A stretch of 61,553 nt of DNA from Salegentibacter agarivorans (GCF_900113135.1 NZ_FOOH01000024.1:1-61553); one strand, 5' to 3'; positions 16,970 to 26,381 are shown, numbered from the stretch's first letter. Program-made: numbers and translations. Notes: generated by a model not told the origin, from the letters alone.

Positions 16970-18508
16970 TTAAAGGATTTCATTTCCTTCTTTATCGTGA
17001 AAATGATATTCCATATACGTGTAAGCGTCTCTTGGTAAAATTTTCACCCAGCGCTTATGGTCTAAAAACCATTGGGAGCGGGGAGATGGAAAGCCTTTAG
17101 TTAAAAAGGCTGCAATAAATGGATGCGCACTCAAAGTGATCTTTTTGTGATCTTTCTTAATGAGTTTTTCCAGGTCGGTTTTTATTTTGTTTATTAAAAG
17201 TATTGGTGCTTCAATTTCACCAGTTCCGTTAGGGTTTTCCTCGCGGGTTTTAATATTCATTTCCGGCCTTACGCGTTGTCTTGTAATTTGTATCAACCCG
17301 AATTTACTCGGTGGCAAAATTTTATGTTTTGCACGGTCGTCACTCATTTCGTTCCTAAGGTGATCAAACAGGGTTTTGCGGTTTTCGGCTTTTCCCATGT
17401 CTATGAAGTCTACCACGATTATGCCACCCATATCACGCAATCTTAATTGCCGGGCTATTTCTGTGGCGCTAATCATGTTCACCTCTAATGCAGTATCCTC
17501 CTGGTTTCTGGATTTGTTAGAACGGTTACCACTATTTACGTCTATAACGTGCATAGCCTCTGTATGTTCTATTACCAGGTAGGCGCCTTTGCTCATAGAG
17601 ACGGTGCGCCCAAATGAAGTTTTTATTTGTCTTTCGATACCGTATTTTTCAAAAATTGGAACATTAGATTGATATAACTTAACAATCGATTCTTTACTTG
17701 GGGCAATTTCGCCCACATAGTCTTTAATTTGTGTATAAAGCGTCTCGTCGTCTACGGTAATAGAAGTAAAAGAGTCATTAAAAATATCTCTTAACAGGGA
17801 AGATGCCCTGTTTAACTCTCCTAATACTTTAGAGGGATGATGTGGCTTATACATCTTTTTGCACATTCCTGTCCAGCGACCCATCAAATTTTGAAGGTCC
17901 CTATCCAGTTCTGCTACTTTTTTGCCTTCGGCTACGGTTCTTACAATAATCCCAAAACCTTTGGGTTTAATGCTTTTTACCAATCTTTTTAACCGGTCTT
18001 TTTCTTCTTTACTTTCAATTTTTTGTGAAACTGAAATTCTATTAGAAAAAGGTACCAGTACAATATAACGACCCGCAATAGAAAGCTCTGAGCTTATCCT
18101 GGGGCCTTTGGTAGAAATAGGTTCTTTTACAACCTGAACCAATAGCGACTGATTTGACTTTAAGACGTCTGTAATAACGCCGTCTTTGTCAATATCCTTT
18201 TCGAATGTGAAATTCTTTAAGGAATAATCTTTTAATTTACCTGTGCTTACACGTTTTATGAACTTAAGCATGGAAGATACCTGGGGGCCAAGATCGTGAT
18301 AGTGTAAAAAACCATCTTTCTCGTAACCAACATTTACAAATGCGGCATTTAACCCTGGTACAGCTTTTCTAATTTTGGCAATAAAAATATCACCAACATT
18401 AAATTTGTTGCTGTCTTCTTCCTTGTTGAGTTCAATAAGTTTTCCATCTTTTTGTAAGGCAAAATCTACAGCAGAGGTTCCGGACCGTATAATTAATTCT
18501 TTGTCCAC
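16970..18508 (-). CDS. rng: Ribonuclease E/G family protein
   Basis: 512 residues. An N-terminal S1-like RNA-binding part ('NVGDIFIAKIRKAVPGLNAA') is followed by the RNase G catalytic domain. The metal-binding acidic residues are in 'HVIDVNSGNRSNKS' and 'IIVVDFIDMGKAENRK'. At the position where E. coli enzymes have the zinc-link CPxCxGxG, this protein reads 'EENPNGTGEIEAP' with no cysteine. The gene starts with GTG; 'DKELIIRS' is the usual beginning in this group. It lies downstream of hup and a 29-residue basic ORF. It acts in rRNA maturation and mRNA decay. Confidence 0.92.
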   Translation of the reverse strand: MDKELIIRSGTSAVDFALQKDGKLIELNKEEDSNKFNVGDIFIAKIRKAVPGLNAAFVNVGYEKDGFLHYHDLGPQVSSMLKFIKRVSTGKLKDYSLKNFTFEKDIDKDGVITDVLKSNQSLLVQVVKEPISTKGPRISSELSIAGRYIVLVPFSNRISVSQKIESKEEKDRLKRLVKSIKPKGFGIIVRTVAEGKKVAELDRDLQNLMGRWTGMCKKMYKPHHPSKVLGELNRASSLLRDIFNDSFTSITVDDETLYTQIKDYVGEIAPSKESIVKLYQSNVPIFEKYGIERQIKTSFGRTVSMSKGAYLVIEHTEAMHVIDVNSGNRSNKSRNQEDTALEVNMISATEIARQLRLRDMGGIIVVDFIDMGKAENRKTLFDHLRNEMSDDRAKHKILPPSKFGLIQITRQRVRPEMNIKTREENPNGTGEIEAPILLINKIKTDLEKLIKKDHKKITLSAHPFIAAFLTKGFPSPRSQWFLDHKRWVKILPRDAYTYMEYHFHDKEGNEIL

Positions 18509-18523
18509 TCTATTAGATTTTTG

Positions 18524-18540
18524 TCCCGAATAAGTCGGGA
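18524..18540. repeat. Short palindrome upstream of rng
   Basis: TCCCGAATAAGTCGGGA is a near-perfect 17-nt inverted repeat 16 nt before the rng start codon. It may be a dispersed repeat or a leader hairpin in the rng transcript. Confidence 0.5.
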
Positions 18541-18642
18541 TGGATTAAACATTATTTTATCACAGGTTTTTTAATCCTGAAGAAACCCTAAAACTTGTTA
18601 GGTAATAAGCAGGGTTTCAATTTCAATGAACGTTTTAAACAA

Positions 18643-18668
18643 AAAAAGTAGTATGAAAACTACTTTTT
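18643..18668 (-). terminator. Terminator overlapping the stop of the 29-residue ORF
   Basis: AAAAAGTAGT and ACTACTTTTT form a 10-bp stem with a 6-nt loop. The stop codon of the small basic ORF (18660-18662) lies inside one arm. The T-run on the minus strand fits termination of that transcript before rng. Confidence 0.65.
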
Positions 18669-18749
18669 CTTGTGGCGGTTAGCTCTGTTTCTTTTTTTAC
18701 GCTTGTGCGTAGCTACCTTATGTCTTTTTCTTTTTTTACCACTTGGCAT
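18660..18749 (-). CDS. 29-residue highly basic peptide
   Basis: ATG-initiated frame encoding MPSGKKRKRHKVATHKRKKR and then nine further residues ending in HKKK. About 60 percent of residues are Lys, Arg or His. The frame is short, but the stretch is clearly protein-like, lies between hup and rng, and ends in a terminator. I recall similar tiny ORFs at this place in other Bacteroidota. A ribosomal-protein role is plausible from composition; a link to a named ribosomal protein such as the Bacteroidota-specific bL38 is a guess I cannot confirm. Confidence 0.65.
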   Translation of the reverse strand: MPSGKKRKRHKVATHKRKKRNRANRHKKK

Positions 18750-18806
18750 AGTGTTACTTTTTAATTAATAATTTATTTTATAAAGAAACTGGGCTTCAGT
18801 TTCAAA

Positions 18807-19097
18807 TTACTTAACTTCAACGTTAGTTTTAACTCCTTCAACAAAAATCTTGGCAGGTTTAAAAGCCGGGATGTTGTGGGCGGGAATCTTAATAGTAGTG
18901 TTTTTAGAGATATTTCTTCCGGTTTTTTCAGCTCTTGTTTTTACAACAAAGCTTCCAAAGCCTCTTAAATATACGTTGTCTCCACTTTCTAATGAAGTTT
19001 TAACCTCATCCATGAAGGTTTCAATAGTAGCTTGAACATCACCTTTTTCCATTCCTAATTTTTCTGAGATGTTCGCTACAATATCTGCTTTCGTCAT
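18807..19097 (-). CDS. HU-family DNA-binding protein
   Basis: 96 residues. 'TKADIVANISEKLGM' opens the protein and 'VYLRGFGSFVVKTRAEKTGR' is the beta-arm base motif of HU/IHF proteins, followed by 'PAHNIPAFKPAKIF'. It binds and bends DNA as a dimer. The ATG at 19097 gives the normal length; a longer frame starts at 19142 but would overlap the promoter-proximal region. A TAnnTTTG promoter lies 51 nt upstream. Confidence 0.93.
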   Translation of the reverse strand: MTKADIVANISEKLGMEKGDVQATIETFMDEVKTSLESGDNVYLRGFGSFVVKTRAEKTGRNISKNTTIKIPAHNIPAFKPAKIFVEGVKTNVEVK

Positions 19098-19147
19098 TTT
19101 CGTGCTATTTAATATTATAAATTGGGATTTCTGTTTTTTCAAGGGCG

Positions 19148-19155
19148 CAAATATA
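19148..19155 (-). promoter_or_regulatory. Probable -7 element for the HU gene
   Basis: On the minus strand it reads TATATTTG, the Bacteroidota consensus, giving a leader of about 45 nt. Confidence 0.55.
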
Positions 19156-19240
19156 AGAATTAAATCTACAATATTTCAAGCCTAATTCATTAAATAATAA
19201 CGGAATAAACTTTTAATATTGCACCAAGTCTATTTTATAT

Positions 19241-20296
19241 ATGGTATTTTCTAAAGTGTTGATTGATTGGTATTTAAAAAACAAGCGCGAATTGCCCTGG
19301 CGCAAAACTAGCGATCCGTATCATATTTGGCTCAGTGAAATTATGTTACAACAAACGCGAATAGAGCAGGGTTTACCATATTATAAGCGTTTTAAAAGCG
19401 CGTTTCCCAGTGTTTTGGATCTTGCTGCAGCGCCGCAAGAAAAAGTACTGAAACTCTGGCAAGGTTTGGGATATTATTCCCGGGCAAGGAATCTTCACGA
19501 AACCGCTAAATATGTTGCTGAAGAACTAAATGGTGTGTTTCCCGATTCTTATAAAGATCTCAAAAAACTAAAGGGTGTAGGTGACTATACCGCCGCTGCC
19601 ATTGCTTCAATTTGTTATAATGAACCGGTTGCGGTGGTAGATGGCAATGTTTACAGGGTTTTAGCTCGTTTTTTTGATATTGAAACTCCTATAAATTCCT
19701 CGGCAGGAATTAAGGAATTTAAAGCCCTGGCTTCTGAATTGTTAGATGAAAAAAATCCTTCCAGTTTTAACCAGGCTTTAATGGAATTCGGGGCGCTTCA
19801 ATGTAAACCAAGAAACCCGCTTTGTGAAACATGTCCTTTAATTTCGGGTTGTTTGGCGGTGGAGAAAAATAAAATTCAGGAATTACCGGTTAAACTGAAA
19901 AAAGCCAAAGTAAAGAAGCGCTACTTTAATTATTTAGTAGTTTTTTCTGAAGAAAATAAAACGCTACTTCAGCAAAGAACAGGAAAGGGAATTTGGAATG
20001 GTTTGTATGAATTTCCTTTAATAGAAACTGAAGAACCGGTAAGCGAAGGCGATTTTCCTTCCGAGGAAAGTATTCAAGACATTCTTGGGGAACAAAAATT
20101 ATCACTAGAACTTCACAACAAAAAACCGGTGGTTCATAAACTTTCCCATCAACATATTTATACTCATTTTTGGTGGGTTAAGGCTGAAAAAGTTGGGAAA
20201 GAGGGAATTCCTGTAAAAAATGTAAAAGATTATCCGGTGCCGGTTTTAATTGCTAATTTCCTTGAAGAAACGGCACTGGAAACCTATTCCTTATAA
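19241..20296 (+). CDS. mutY: A/G-specific adenine glycosylase
   Basis: 351 residues. It removes adenine mispaired with 8-oxoguanine. 'LSEIMLQQTRI' has the catalytic Glu, 'LKGVGDYTAAAIAS' the helix-hairpin-helix, and 'VVDGNVYRVLAR' the catalytic Asp. The [4Fe-4S] ligands C-x6-C-x2-C-x5-C are complete in 'QCKPRNPLCETCPLISGC'. A NUDIX-like C-terminal domain that reads 8-oxoG follows. It lies upstream of ssb, gldE and gldD in the same direction. Confidence 0.95.
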   Translation: MVFSKVLIDWYLKNKRELPWRKTSDPYHIWLSEIMLQQTRIEQGLPYYKRFKSAFPSVLDLAAAPQEKVLKLWQGLGYYSRARNLHETAKYVAEELNGVFPDSYKDLKKLKGVGDYTAAAIASICYNEPVAVVDGNVYRVLARFFDIETPINSSAGIKEFKALASELLDEKNPSSFNQALMEFGALQCKPRNPLCETCPLISGCLAVEKNKIQELPVKLKKAKVKKRYFNYLVVFSEENKTLLQQRTGKGIWNGLYEFPLIETEEPVSEGDFPSEESIQDILGEQKLSLELHNKKPVVHKLSHQHIYTHFWWVKAEKVGKEGIPVKNVKDYPVPVLIANFLEETALETYSL

Positions 20297-20401
20297 ATTG
20301 TTTAAAGTTTTATAGAGTTTAGCTTTATTTAGCAATAAATTTTTCAGTATTTTAGGGTGTAAATTAATAGCCTTTTTGGGCTCAAAAAATAATTAATAGA
20401 G

Positions 20402-20872
20402 ATGACAGGTACATTAAACAAAGTAATGCTAATTGGGCATACGGGGGACGACGTGAAAATGCATTATTTTGAAGGCGGTGGCGCTATAGGGCGATTTCCG
20501 CTGGCTACCAACGAGACTTATACCAACCGCACAACCAACGAGCGCGTTACTAGTACCGAATGGCACAACATTGTGGTGCGTAATAAAGCAGCCGAAATTT
20601 GTGAGAAATACCTTAAAAAAGGCGATAAAGTTTTTATTGAAGGTAGAATTAAAACCCGTAAATGGCAGGACGACCAGGGAAATGACCGTTACACTACCGA
20701 AATACAGTGTACAGAATTTACCTTTTTAACTCCAAAGGGAGAGAGCGAAGGAGGCGGAAATATGCAACAGCAAAATTCCCCGTCTCAAAATCAACAAAAC
20801 ACGCCTAAAAATGATAATTTTGCCAATCAATCTATGGCGAAAGAAGAAGAGGAAGACGATTTGCCTTTTTAA
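20402..20872 (+). CDS. ssb: Single-stranded DNA-binding protein
   Basis: 156 residues. The OB fold covers residues 1-110 ('LNKVMLIGHTGDDVKMHYF', 'WHNIVVRNKAAEICEKYL', 'GDKVFIEGRIKTRKW'). A glutamine/asparagine-rich linker follows, and the acidic tip is 'EEEDDLPF', the SSB-Ct that recruits repair and replication proteins. It sits between mutY and gldE. Confidence 0.95.
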   Translation: MTGTLNKVMLIGHTGDDVKMHYFEGGGAIGRFPLATNETYTNRTTNERVTSTEWHNIVVRNKAAEICEKYLKKGDKVFIEGRIKTRKWQDDQGNDRYTTEIQCTEFTFLTPKGESEGGGNMQQQNSPSQNQQNTPKNDNFANQSMAKEEEEDDLPF

Positions 20873-20893
20873 GTTTAATTAAAACCCTGTCAT

Positions 20894-22219
20894 TTGGATT
20901 CAGAACCTCCCAGTTTACTTTTGTTTTGGGCCACTTTTGATTTTACGCAGCTAATTAGCTATGTAGTTTTATTGCTGCTTTTACTTTGTTCTGCCTTAAT
21001 TTCTGGTGCCGAAGTTGCTTTCTTTTCCTTAACACCCGCCGATGTAATTACCGAAGACGGGAAGCGCAGCAAATCTCAACAAATTGTGGTTAATCTTTTA
21101 GATAAACCCAAAAAGTTGCTGGCTACTATCCTGGTTGCCAATAATTTTATAAATATAGCCATTGTATTGTTGTTTGATAGTATTGCAGACAGGCTTTTTG
21201 GCGAGATGAATACAGTACTTTACGGCATTAATTTCAAGTTTCTAATTGAGGTTGGAGTAATAACTTTTATTATTCTCCTCTTTGGTGAAATTCTGCCTAA
21301 AGTTTATGCAAGTAGAAATAACGTGTTGTTTTCAAATTTTATGGCGCGCCCCTTAAGTTTTCTTGATACTATTTTCACCCCTTTAAGCGGGCCAATGCGC
21401 GCGGTAACTATTTTTATGCATAGCCGTCTCGGCAAGCAACGATCTTTTATAAGTATAGATCAATTATCGCAGGCTCTGGAGCTTACCAGTGAAGAAGATA
21501 CCACGCAGGAAGAACAAAAAATCCTGCAGGGAATTGTGTCTTTTGGAAATACCGATACCAAACAGGTGATGCGCCCCCGGATGGATATTTTTGCCTTAAA
21601 TGAAAGCCAGACTTATAAAGAAATTATCCCCGAAATTATAGACAGGGGTTATTCCAGGATTCCGGTTTATCGCGAGAATATAGATAATGTAATAGGTATT
21701 TTATACGTAAAAGATTTATTGCCCTATATTGATAAAAATTCTTTTGAATGGACCAGTTTGTTGCGCGAGCCTTATTTTGTTCCCGAAAATAAAAAGCTGG
21801 ACGATTTGCTGAACGATTTTAAAACCAAAAAGAATCATTTGGCGATCGTAGTAGACGAATATGGAGGTACCAGCGGACTTATCTCTTTGGAAGATATTAT
21901 TGAAGAGATAGTTGGTGATATTAGCGATGAATTCGATGACGAAGATTTGGTCTATTCCAAACTTGATGAAAACACCTATGTTTTTGAAGGTAAAACGCCG
22001 CTGAAAGATTTCTATAGAATTATAAAAATTGAAGATCCTGTGGCTTTTGAAGAGCGGAAAGGCGAGGCAGATACCCTGGCGGGCTTTTTACTGGAAATTT
22101 CAGGTGGTTTTCCGAAGAAAAATGATGTAATTTATTTTCTTAATTATAGCTTTACGGTAGAAGTCTTAGACAATAAACGCCTTAAACAAATTAAAGTGAA
22201 TATTTCTCCGGTTAGTTGA
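20894..22219 (+). CDS. gldE: Gliding motility protein GldE (CBS/CorC-type membrane protein)
   Basis: 441 residues. An N-terminal membrane domain of the CNNM/DUF21 type (about 20-200, 'LISGAEVAFFSLTPADV' and 'LFGEILPKVYASRN') is followed by paired CBS domains ('VMRPRMDIFALNESQ', 'GYSRIPVYRENIDNVIGILY', 'VVDEYGGTSGLISLEDI') and a CorC/HlyC C-terminal domain. The adjacent gldD gene marks it as GldE rather than a generic CorC protein. GldE and GldD are inner-membrane accessories of flavobacterial gliding and type IX secretion. TTG start 22 nt after ssb. Confidence 0.9.
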   Translation: MDSEPPSLLLFWATFDFTQLISYVVLLLLLLCSALISGAEVAFFSLTPADVITEDGKRSKSQQIVVNLLDKPKKLLATILVANNFINIAIVLLFDSIADRLFGEMNTVLYGINFKFLIEVGVITFIILLFGEILPKVYASRNNVLFSNFMARPLSFLDTIFTPLSGPMRAVTIFMHSRLGKQRSFISIDQLSQALELTSEEDTTQEEQKILQGIVSFGNTDTKQVMRPRMDIFALNESQTYKEIIPEIIDRGYSRIPVYRENIDNVIGILYVKDLLPYIDKNSFEWTSLLREPYFVPENKKLDDLLNDFKTKKNHLAIVVDEYGGTSGLISLEDIIEEIVGDISDEFDDEDLVYSKLDENTYVFEGKTPLKDFYRIIKIEDPVAFEERKGEADTLAGFLLEISGGFPKKNDVIYFLNYSFTVEVLDNKRLKQIKVNISPVS

Positions 22220-22233
22220 AGATAAAGTGTGGT

Positions 22234-22797
22234 ATGAAGAGTTTTTTGATAATTGTTTTGGTTTTAACTTTTATTAGCTGCGGGGAAGAAGACACTACAC
22301 CCAAGCCTCGTGCATTTCTTGCGCTTAATTATCCTGAAGCTAAATACGAAACCGCAAACCTTAATTGTCCCTATAATTTTGAAATTAATACCCTGGCAGA
22401 AATTAAGGCTTCCAGAAATAATATTCCGTGTTGGATAGATTTGGAATATAAAGATTTAAACGGAACCATTTTTATCACTTACCAGCAAATTAATAATAAC
22501 CTGGATTCGCTGCTGGCAGATGCGCAAAAGTTACCGCTACAACATACTATAAAAGCTGATGCTATTGAAGGTGATGTATATACTAATGAGATTCAGGAGG
22601 TTTACGGGATGTTCTATGAAGTTTCAGGCGATGCGGCTTCCCAGGCACAATTTTACCTTACCGATAGTGTGGATCATTTTGTAACCGCTTCCGCTTACTT
22701 TAGAACAAGGCCAAATTACGACTCTATTATTCCCGCTGCAGATTATCTTAAAAAAGATATGAAGCATATGATTGAAACTTTTCGCTGGGAAGAGTAA
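22234..22797 (+). CDS. gldD: Gliding motility lipoprotein GldD
   Basis: 187 residues with a lipoprotein signal ending 'LTFISC'. The mature part starts with 'PKPRAFLALNYPEAKYE', the expected GldD opening, then 'CPYNFEINTLAEI'. GldD is required for gliding in Flavobacterium johnsoniae. The ATG at 22234 gives a proper signal peptide; a TTG at 22216 overlapping the gldE stop is the alternative. The two genes are effectively contiguous. Confidence 0.9.
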   Translation: MKSFLIIVLVLTFISCGEEDTTPKPRAFLALNYPEAKYETANLNCPYNFEINTLAEIKASRNNIPCWIDLEYKDLNGTIFITYQQINNNLDSLLADAQKLPLQHTIKADAIEGDVYTNEIQEVYGMFYEVSGDAASQAQFYLTDSVDHFVTASAYFRTRPNYDSIIPAADYLKKDMKHMIETFRWEE

Positions 22798-22901
22798 TCA
22801 CTGCGCAACAGGCAGGTTAAAAAAATCTACGAAAATTAATCCCTTCTTTTCTTTTCAACTCTAAAGGAATAACGATTTTTGCAGCTTAAAATCGAGAATT
22901 T

Positions 22902-23807
22902 ATGCCATTAGAGAAATTAAAATGGGTCTACCTCATTATGTTATCTATTGTTTGGGGAAGTTCCTTTATTCTTATAAAAAAAGGGCTGGTAGGATTATCG
23001 GCTATAGAAGTTGGATCCTTCCGAATAATATTTGCCGCTGTTTTTCTAATTCTTATTGGTTTTAAATCTATAATGAAGATTAAAAAAAGCCAGTGGAAAT
23101 GGATACTACTGGTGGGGTTCCTGGGAAATTTCTTTCCGGTTTATCTCTTTTCTTTCGCTGAAACTGAAATTGACAGCGCAGTAGCTTCTATCCTGAATGC
23201 TACAACACCTTTAATGACGCTTATTTTTGGCGCAGTGTTTTTTAAAGCGGTATTTAATCAAAATAAAATAATTGGGGTGGCTATTGGTCTCCTGGGTACT
23301 GCCGGACTTATTTTAAGCGGTGCCAGTATTAACCCAGACCAGAATTACCTTTATTCGCTTTTAGTTATAATAGCGGCTTCCTGTTACGCAATGAATGTAA
23401 ATATTCTTAAAACCCATATGAGCGGTATTAGTCCGTTGGGTATTGCGACGGGTAGTTTTACCGTCCTGCTAATTCCAACACTGATAATTTTATATTTCTC
23501 AGGATTTTTTGAAAAAGACCTTTCCAATATCGTGCTTCAGGAATCTATAGGGTATGTTGCTATTTTAGGAATAATTGGGACGGGTGTAGCCATGATAATT
23601 TTTAATAAGCTGGTACAGATCTCAGACCCGGTTTTTACTACTTCTGTAACCTATACTATTCCAGTAGTAGCCTTAGGTTGGGGAATTTTAGATGGTGAGG
23701 TTTTTAGTACCTGGCAGTTAATTTCAGCTTTTGTGATCTTAATAGGGGTATTTATTGTAAACCGATCTAAAAAAGTGTTTTCTAAGTATAGAAAACAGGC
23801 TACCTGA
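22902..23807 (+). CDS. DMT-family (EamA) transporter
   Basis: 301 residues with ten membrane helices in two EamA repeats. 'SIVWGSSFILIKKGL' at 15-29 and 'NATTPLMTLIFGAVFF' are typical of the family. The substrate cannot be told from sequence; members export amino acids and other metabolites. It is a single gene with a short upstream gap after gldD and converges on the next gene. Confidence 0.88.
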   Translation: MPLEKLKWVYLIMLSIVWGSSFILIKKGLVGLSAIEVGSFRIIFAAVFLILIGFKSIMKIKKSQWKWILLVGFLGNFFPVYLFSFAETEIDSAVASILNATTPLMTLIFGAVFFKAVFNQNKIIGVAIGLLGTAGLILSGASINPDQNYLYSLLVIIAASCYAMNVNILKTHMSGISPLGIATGSFTVLLIPTLIILYFSGFFEKDLSNIVLQESIGYVAILGIIGTGVAMIIFNKLVQISDPVFTTSVTYTIPVVALGWGILDGEVFSTWQLISAFVILIGVFIVNRSKKVFSKYRKQAT

Positions 23808-23808
23808 T

Positions 23809-24228
23809 CTAAACCTGAACAGTTTTTTGTGCTTTCTTCTGCTTGTTTTTGTAATAGTAAAAGGAAACTAAATAATAGACATGGAAGATCAATAAAACCT
23901 CAAAGGCAGACATAAATTCACGATGCTCAACCGATTTAAATAACTCCATAAAAGTTTCGAAAAGAAAGAAGATGTTAGCGAAAATTATTGCCGGGATCAG
24001 ACATTTTAACCTAAGTTGATTAAAAGATTTTTTCTCATTTTTTTCTTTTGAAAATGAGAAAAATGCCAGCGCTAACAGGAACAAGTATTTCCCAAGCGGT
24101 AACAATATGTTGGGGTCTAGGTTTTCATTAAAACTAATTATCGCAGAAATTAATGCTAAGCCGGCAATTACAAAAGAGATAATCTTAAAATAAGATGGTA
24201 AAAGATGTTTGTTGGTTTCAAATTCCAT
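23809..24228 (-). CDS. Small membrane protein of unknown function
   Basis: 139 residues with four predicted membrane spans (about 13-33, 40-58, 76-97, 110-126) and a lysine-rich C-terminus. I do not recognise a family. The ATG at 24228 is chosen because it directly precedes the first helix; the longer frame begins at a GTG inside the terminator of the neighbouring protease operon. The stop is 1 nt from that of the DMT gene. Confidence 0.55.
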   Translation of the reverse strand: MEFETNKHLLPSYFKIISFVIAGLALISAIISFNENLDPNILLPLGKYLFLLALAFFSFSKEKNEKKSFNQLRLKCLIPAIIFANIFFLFETFMELFKSVEHREFMSAFEVLLIFHVYYLVSFYYYKNKQKKAQKTVQV

Positions 24229-24256
24229 AAAATATAGATTTGGTTTTAAAATAAAA

Positions 24257-24285
24257 GAACCGACCATTGCTGGCCGGTTCTCTCT
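24257..24285 (-). terminator. Terminator of the M16 protease operon
   Basis: On the minus strand GAACCGGCC/GGTCGGTTC with a short loop is followed by TTTTATTTT, 20-45 nt after the second protease stop. Confidence 0.85.
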
Positions 24286-24303
24286 AACATTAATAAAAAA
24301 TCA

Positions 24304-26364
24304 CTATTCTTCAAAATCTTCAGCTGAAACACCTTCGTTAACAAGGATCTCAGTAACATCAAATTCAAATGTTTGTGGGCCTGCAGCCTGAGTCATTTTA
24401 AAAGGAAATTTAACTCCTTCAACTTCCTGATAATCGCTGTACCCTGTAGGGATAGACATTGTTTGCCCAGCCTGAGATACAGTTTGTACAGTTTGCATTT
24501 TTAAGCCACTATCTACGTTGTAGTAAGCTTTGTAATTGTCGCTAAGTGCAACAACATAAGCATCTACACCTTCAACAGTTTCAATTCCTTCTAAAGTTGC
24601 GTCACCCACCTTTAATTCCGGAAATGGATTAGCATCTATTTTAGCAGTTTTAATTTGGTCTTCGTTGTAAGGGATCTTTTGACCTTGCGCCATTACAAAT
24701 CCAGCTTCACCATCAAAAATCTGTTTGCTCATAACGTTACCGCCAACAGAAACTTCCTGGTTTAGTTTACCATCCATAGTTCTTTTCATGGTTAGGTTTA
24801 GCGCCATTCCCTGTACGCTAGCTTCAGCTTTCATAACTACACTTTCTACTTCTTCAACAGCATCACGTCCGCCAACAGCTTCAATATAATTTTCGTAAAC
24901 TTTTTCTACGGTTACTGAAGCGTCAACTTTTTTAGCTTGTGGTTTTTCAACTTCCTCACCAAGTTTGTTGTAATATTTAACCGGAATTGTTTTTCCGTTA
25001 AATTCAACTTTTTCAAGGTTTTCAGCAATTTCTGAAGCTTTACCTGCAACTACAATTCTCATATTATCGGTTTGATAATATTTGTTAGCTACACGTTGAA
25101 TATCATCTGCAGTAACTGCATTTATTTTCTCAAGAAAAGTTTCATAAAAATCATCTGAAAGATCGTTTGTCTTGATGTTAAGCGCGTAATTAGCGATGGT
25201 AGACGGTTGTTCTAATCTTAATACGAAATCACCGGCGAATTTGCTTTTAGCGTTTTCCAACATTTCAGCATCTACAGGCTCGGTTCTAATTCTTTTAATC
25301 TCTTTTAAAGATTCTACAATTGCGCTATCGGTTACCGCGTTTCTAACGCTTGCCTGTGCAACAAATCTTGAAGCATACTTGTCTGCACCTGTGCTTGTTC
25401 TGGCTCCGTAAGTATAACCTTTGTCTTCACGAAGGTTCATATTTAAGTAACTTCCAAAACTACCACCAAGAATTTGGTTTGCTACCAATACAGGGAAGTA
25501 ATCTTCATCTGCCATTTTTAAATCTATGGTATTTTGAAGTCTTAACTCACTCTGTACCGCGTTTGGCATATCAACCAAGTTGATTTGTGTTTCATTCACG
25601 TTAGCTACTTTAGGTAAGTCTTGCTCTTTTGGAGCACCGGCTTTCCAGTCTCCAAAATTTTTCTTGGCAAGTTTTTTTACTTCAGAAGTCTTTACATCAC
25701 CAACTATAACAAGGTAAGCATTGGCAGGTTTGAAGTAATTATTGTAAAAACCTTTTACGTCTTCGAGAGAAACTTTTTCAGTGTTTTCTACCGTGGCAAA
25801 CTCACCGTAAGGGTGGTTAGCTCCATAGGCTAAAGCAGCACTTACACGGCTGGCGATAGAACCTACATCTTTATTAATAGATTTTAAGCTTTCAATTTGT
25901 TTGTTCTTTTCAGCTTCAAATTCTTCCGGGGTGAATTTTGGTTTTAAAGCTCCTTCAGCCATAAGTTCCATAACTCTTGGGAAAAACTTAGAAAGCGAAC
26001 TAGCATAAACGCTTTCTGATCCAAAATTAACATTGGCTCCTAAAAAGTCTATTTCTTCGTTAAAATCGTCTTTAGACATATTCTCGGTTCCCGTACCCAG
26101 TAAAGAAGAAACCAAAGCAGCAGTAGCAGGTTTTTCTTCGGCGTGAGGTTTATTGTCTATAATTAAGGACGCAGAAACTCTTGGAAGTTTGTGGTTTTCT
26201 ACTACCAAAACTTTTAATCCGTTATCTAATGTAAATTCATCTGGCTGCCCAAGGTTAATCTTTGGGGCCGGTCCCGGTTCCGGTTGTTTAGAACGGTCTA
26301 CCTGCGCAATTGCCGCTGTGGTCAAAAAGCAAGCTATAAATAATGTGAGTATATTAAATTTCAT
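24304..26364 (-). CDS. M16-family peptidase-like protein, non-catalytic partner
   Basis: 686 residues with an N-terminal signal peptide ending 'AAIAQ'. Two M16 domains cover about 30-460: 'EFTLDNGLKVLVVENHKLP' opens the first. The zinc motif HxxEH is missing at the expected place ('ATAALVSSLLGTGTENM'), so this half is probably inactive but carries the substrate-binding R/Y half ('SYLNMNLREDKGYTYGA'). The last 200 residues form an extra lipoprotein-carrier-like beta domain. It lies 17 nt after the catalytic partner gene, as in heterodimeric periplasmic M16B proteases. Confidence 0.88.
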   Translation of the reverse strand: MKFNILTLFIACFLTTAAIAQVDRSKQPEPGPAPKINLGQPDEFTLDNGLKVLVVENHKLPRVSASLIIDNKPHAEEKPATAALVSSLLGTGTENMSKDDFNEEIDFLGANVNFGSESVYASSLSKFFPRVMELMAEGALKPKFTPEEFEAEKNKQIESLKSINKDVGSIASRVSAALAYGANHPYGEFATVENTEKVSLEDVKGFYNNYFKPANAYLVIVGDVKTSEVKKLAKKNFGDWKAGAPKEQDLPKVANVNETQINLVDMPNAVQSELRLQNTIDLKMADEDYFPVLVANQILGGSFGSYLNMNLREDKGYTYGARTSTGADKYASRFVAQASVRNAVTDSAIVESLKEIKRIRTEPVDAEMLENAKSKFAGDFVLRLEQPSTIANYALNIKTNDLSDDFYETFLEKINAVTADDIQRVANKYYQTDNMRIVVAGKASEIAENLEKVEFNGKTIPVKYYNKLGEEVEKPQAKKVDASVTVEKVYENYIEAVGGRDAVEEVESVVMKAEASVQGMALNLTMKRTMDGKLNQEVSVGGNVMSKQIFDGEAGFVMAQGQKIPYNEDQIKTAKIDANPFPELKVGDATLEGIETVEGVDAYVVALSDNYKAYYNVDSGLKMQTVQTVSQAGQTMSIPTGYSDYQEVEGVKFPFKMTQAAGPQTFEFDVTEILVNEGVSAEDFEE

Positions 26365-26381
26365 TCTATATTTTTTTAATG

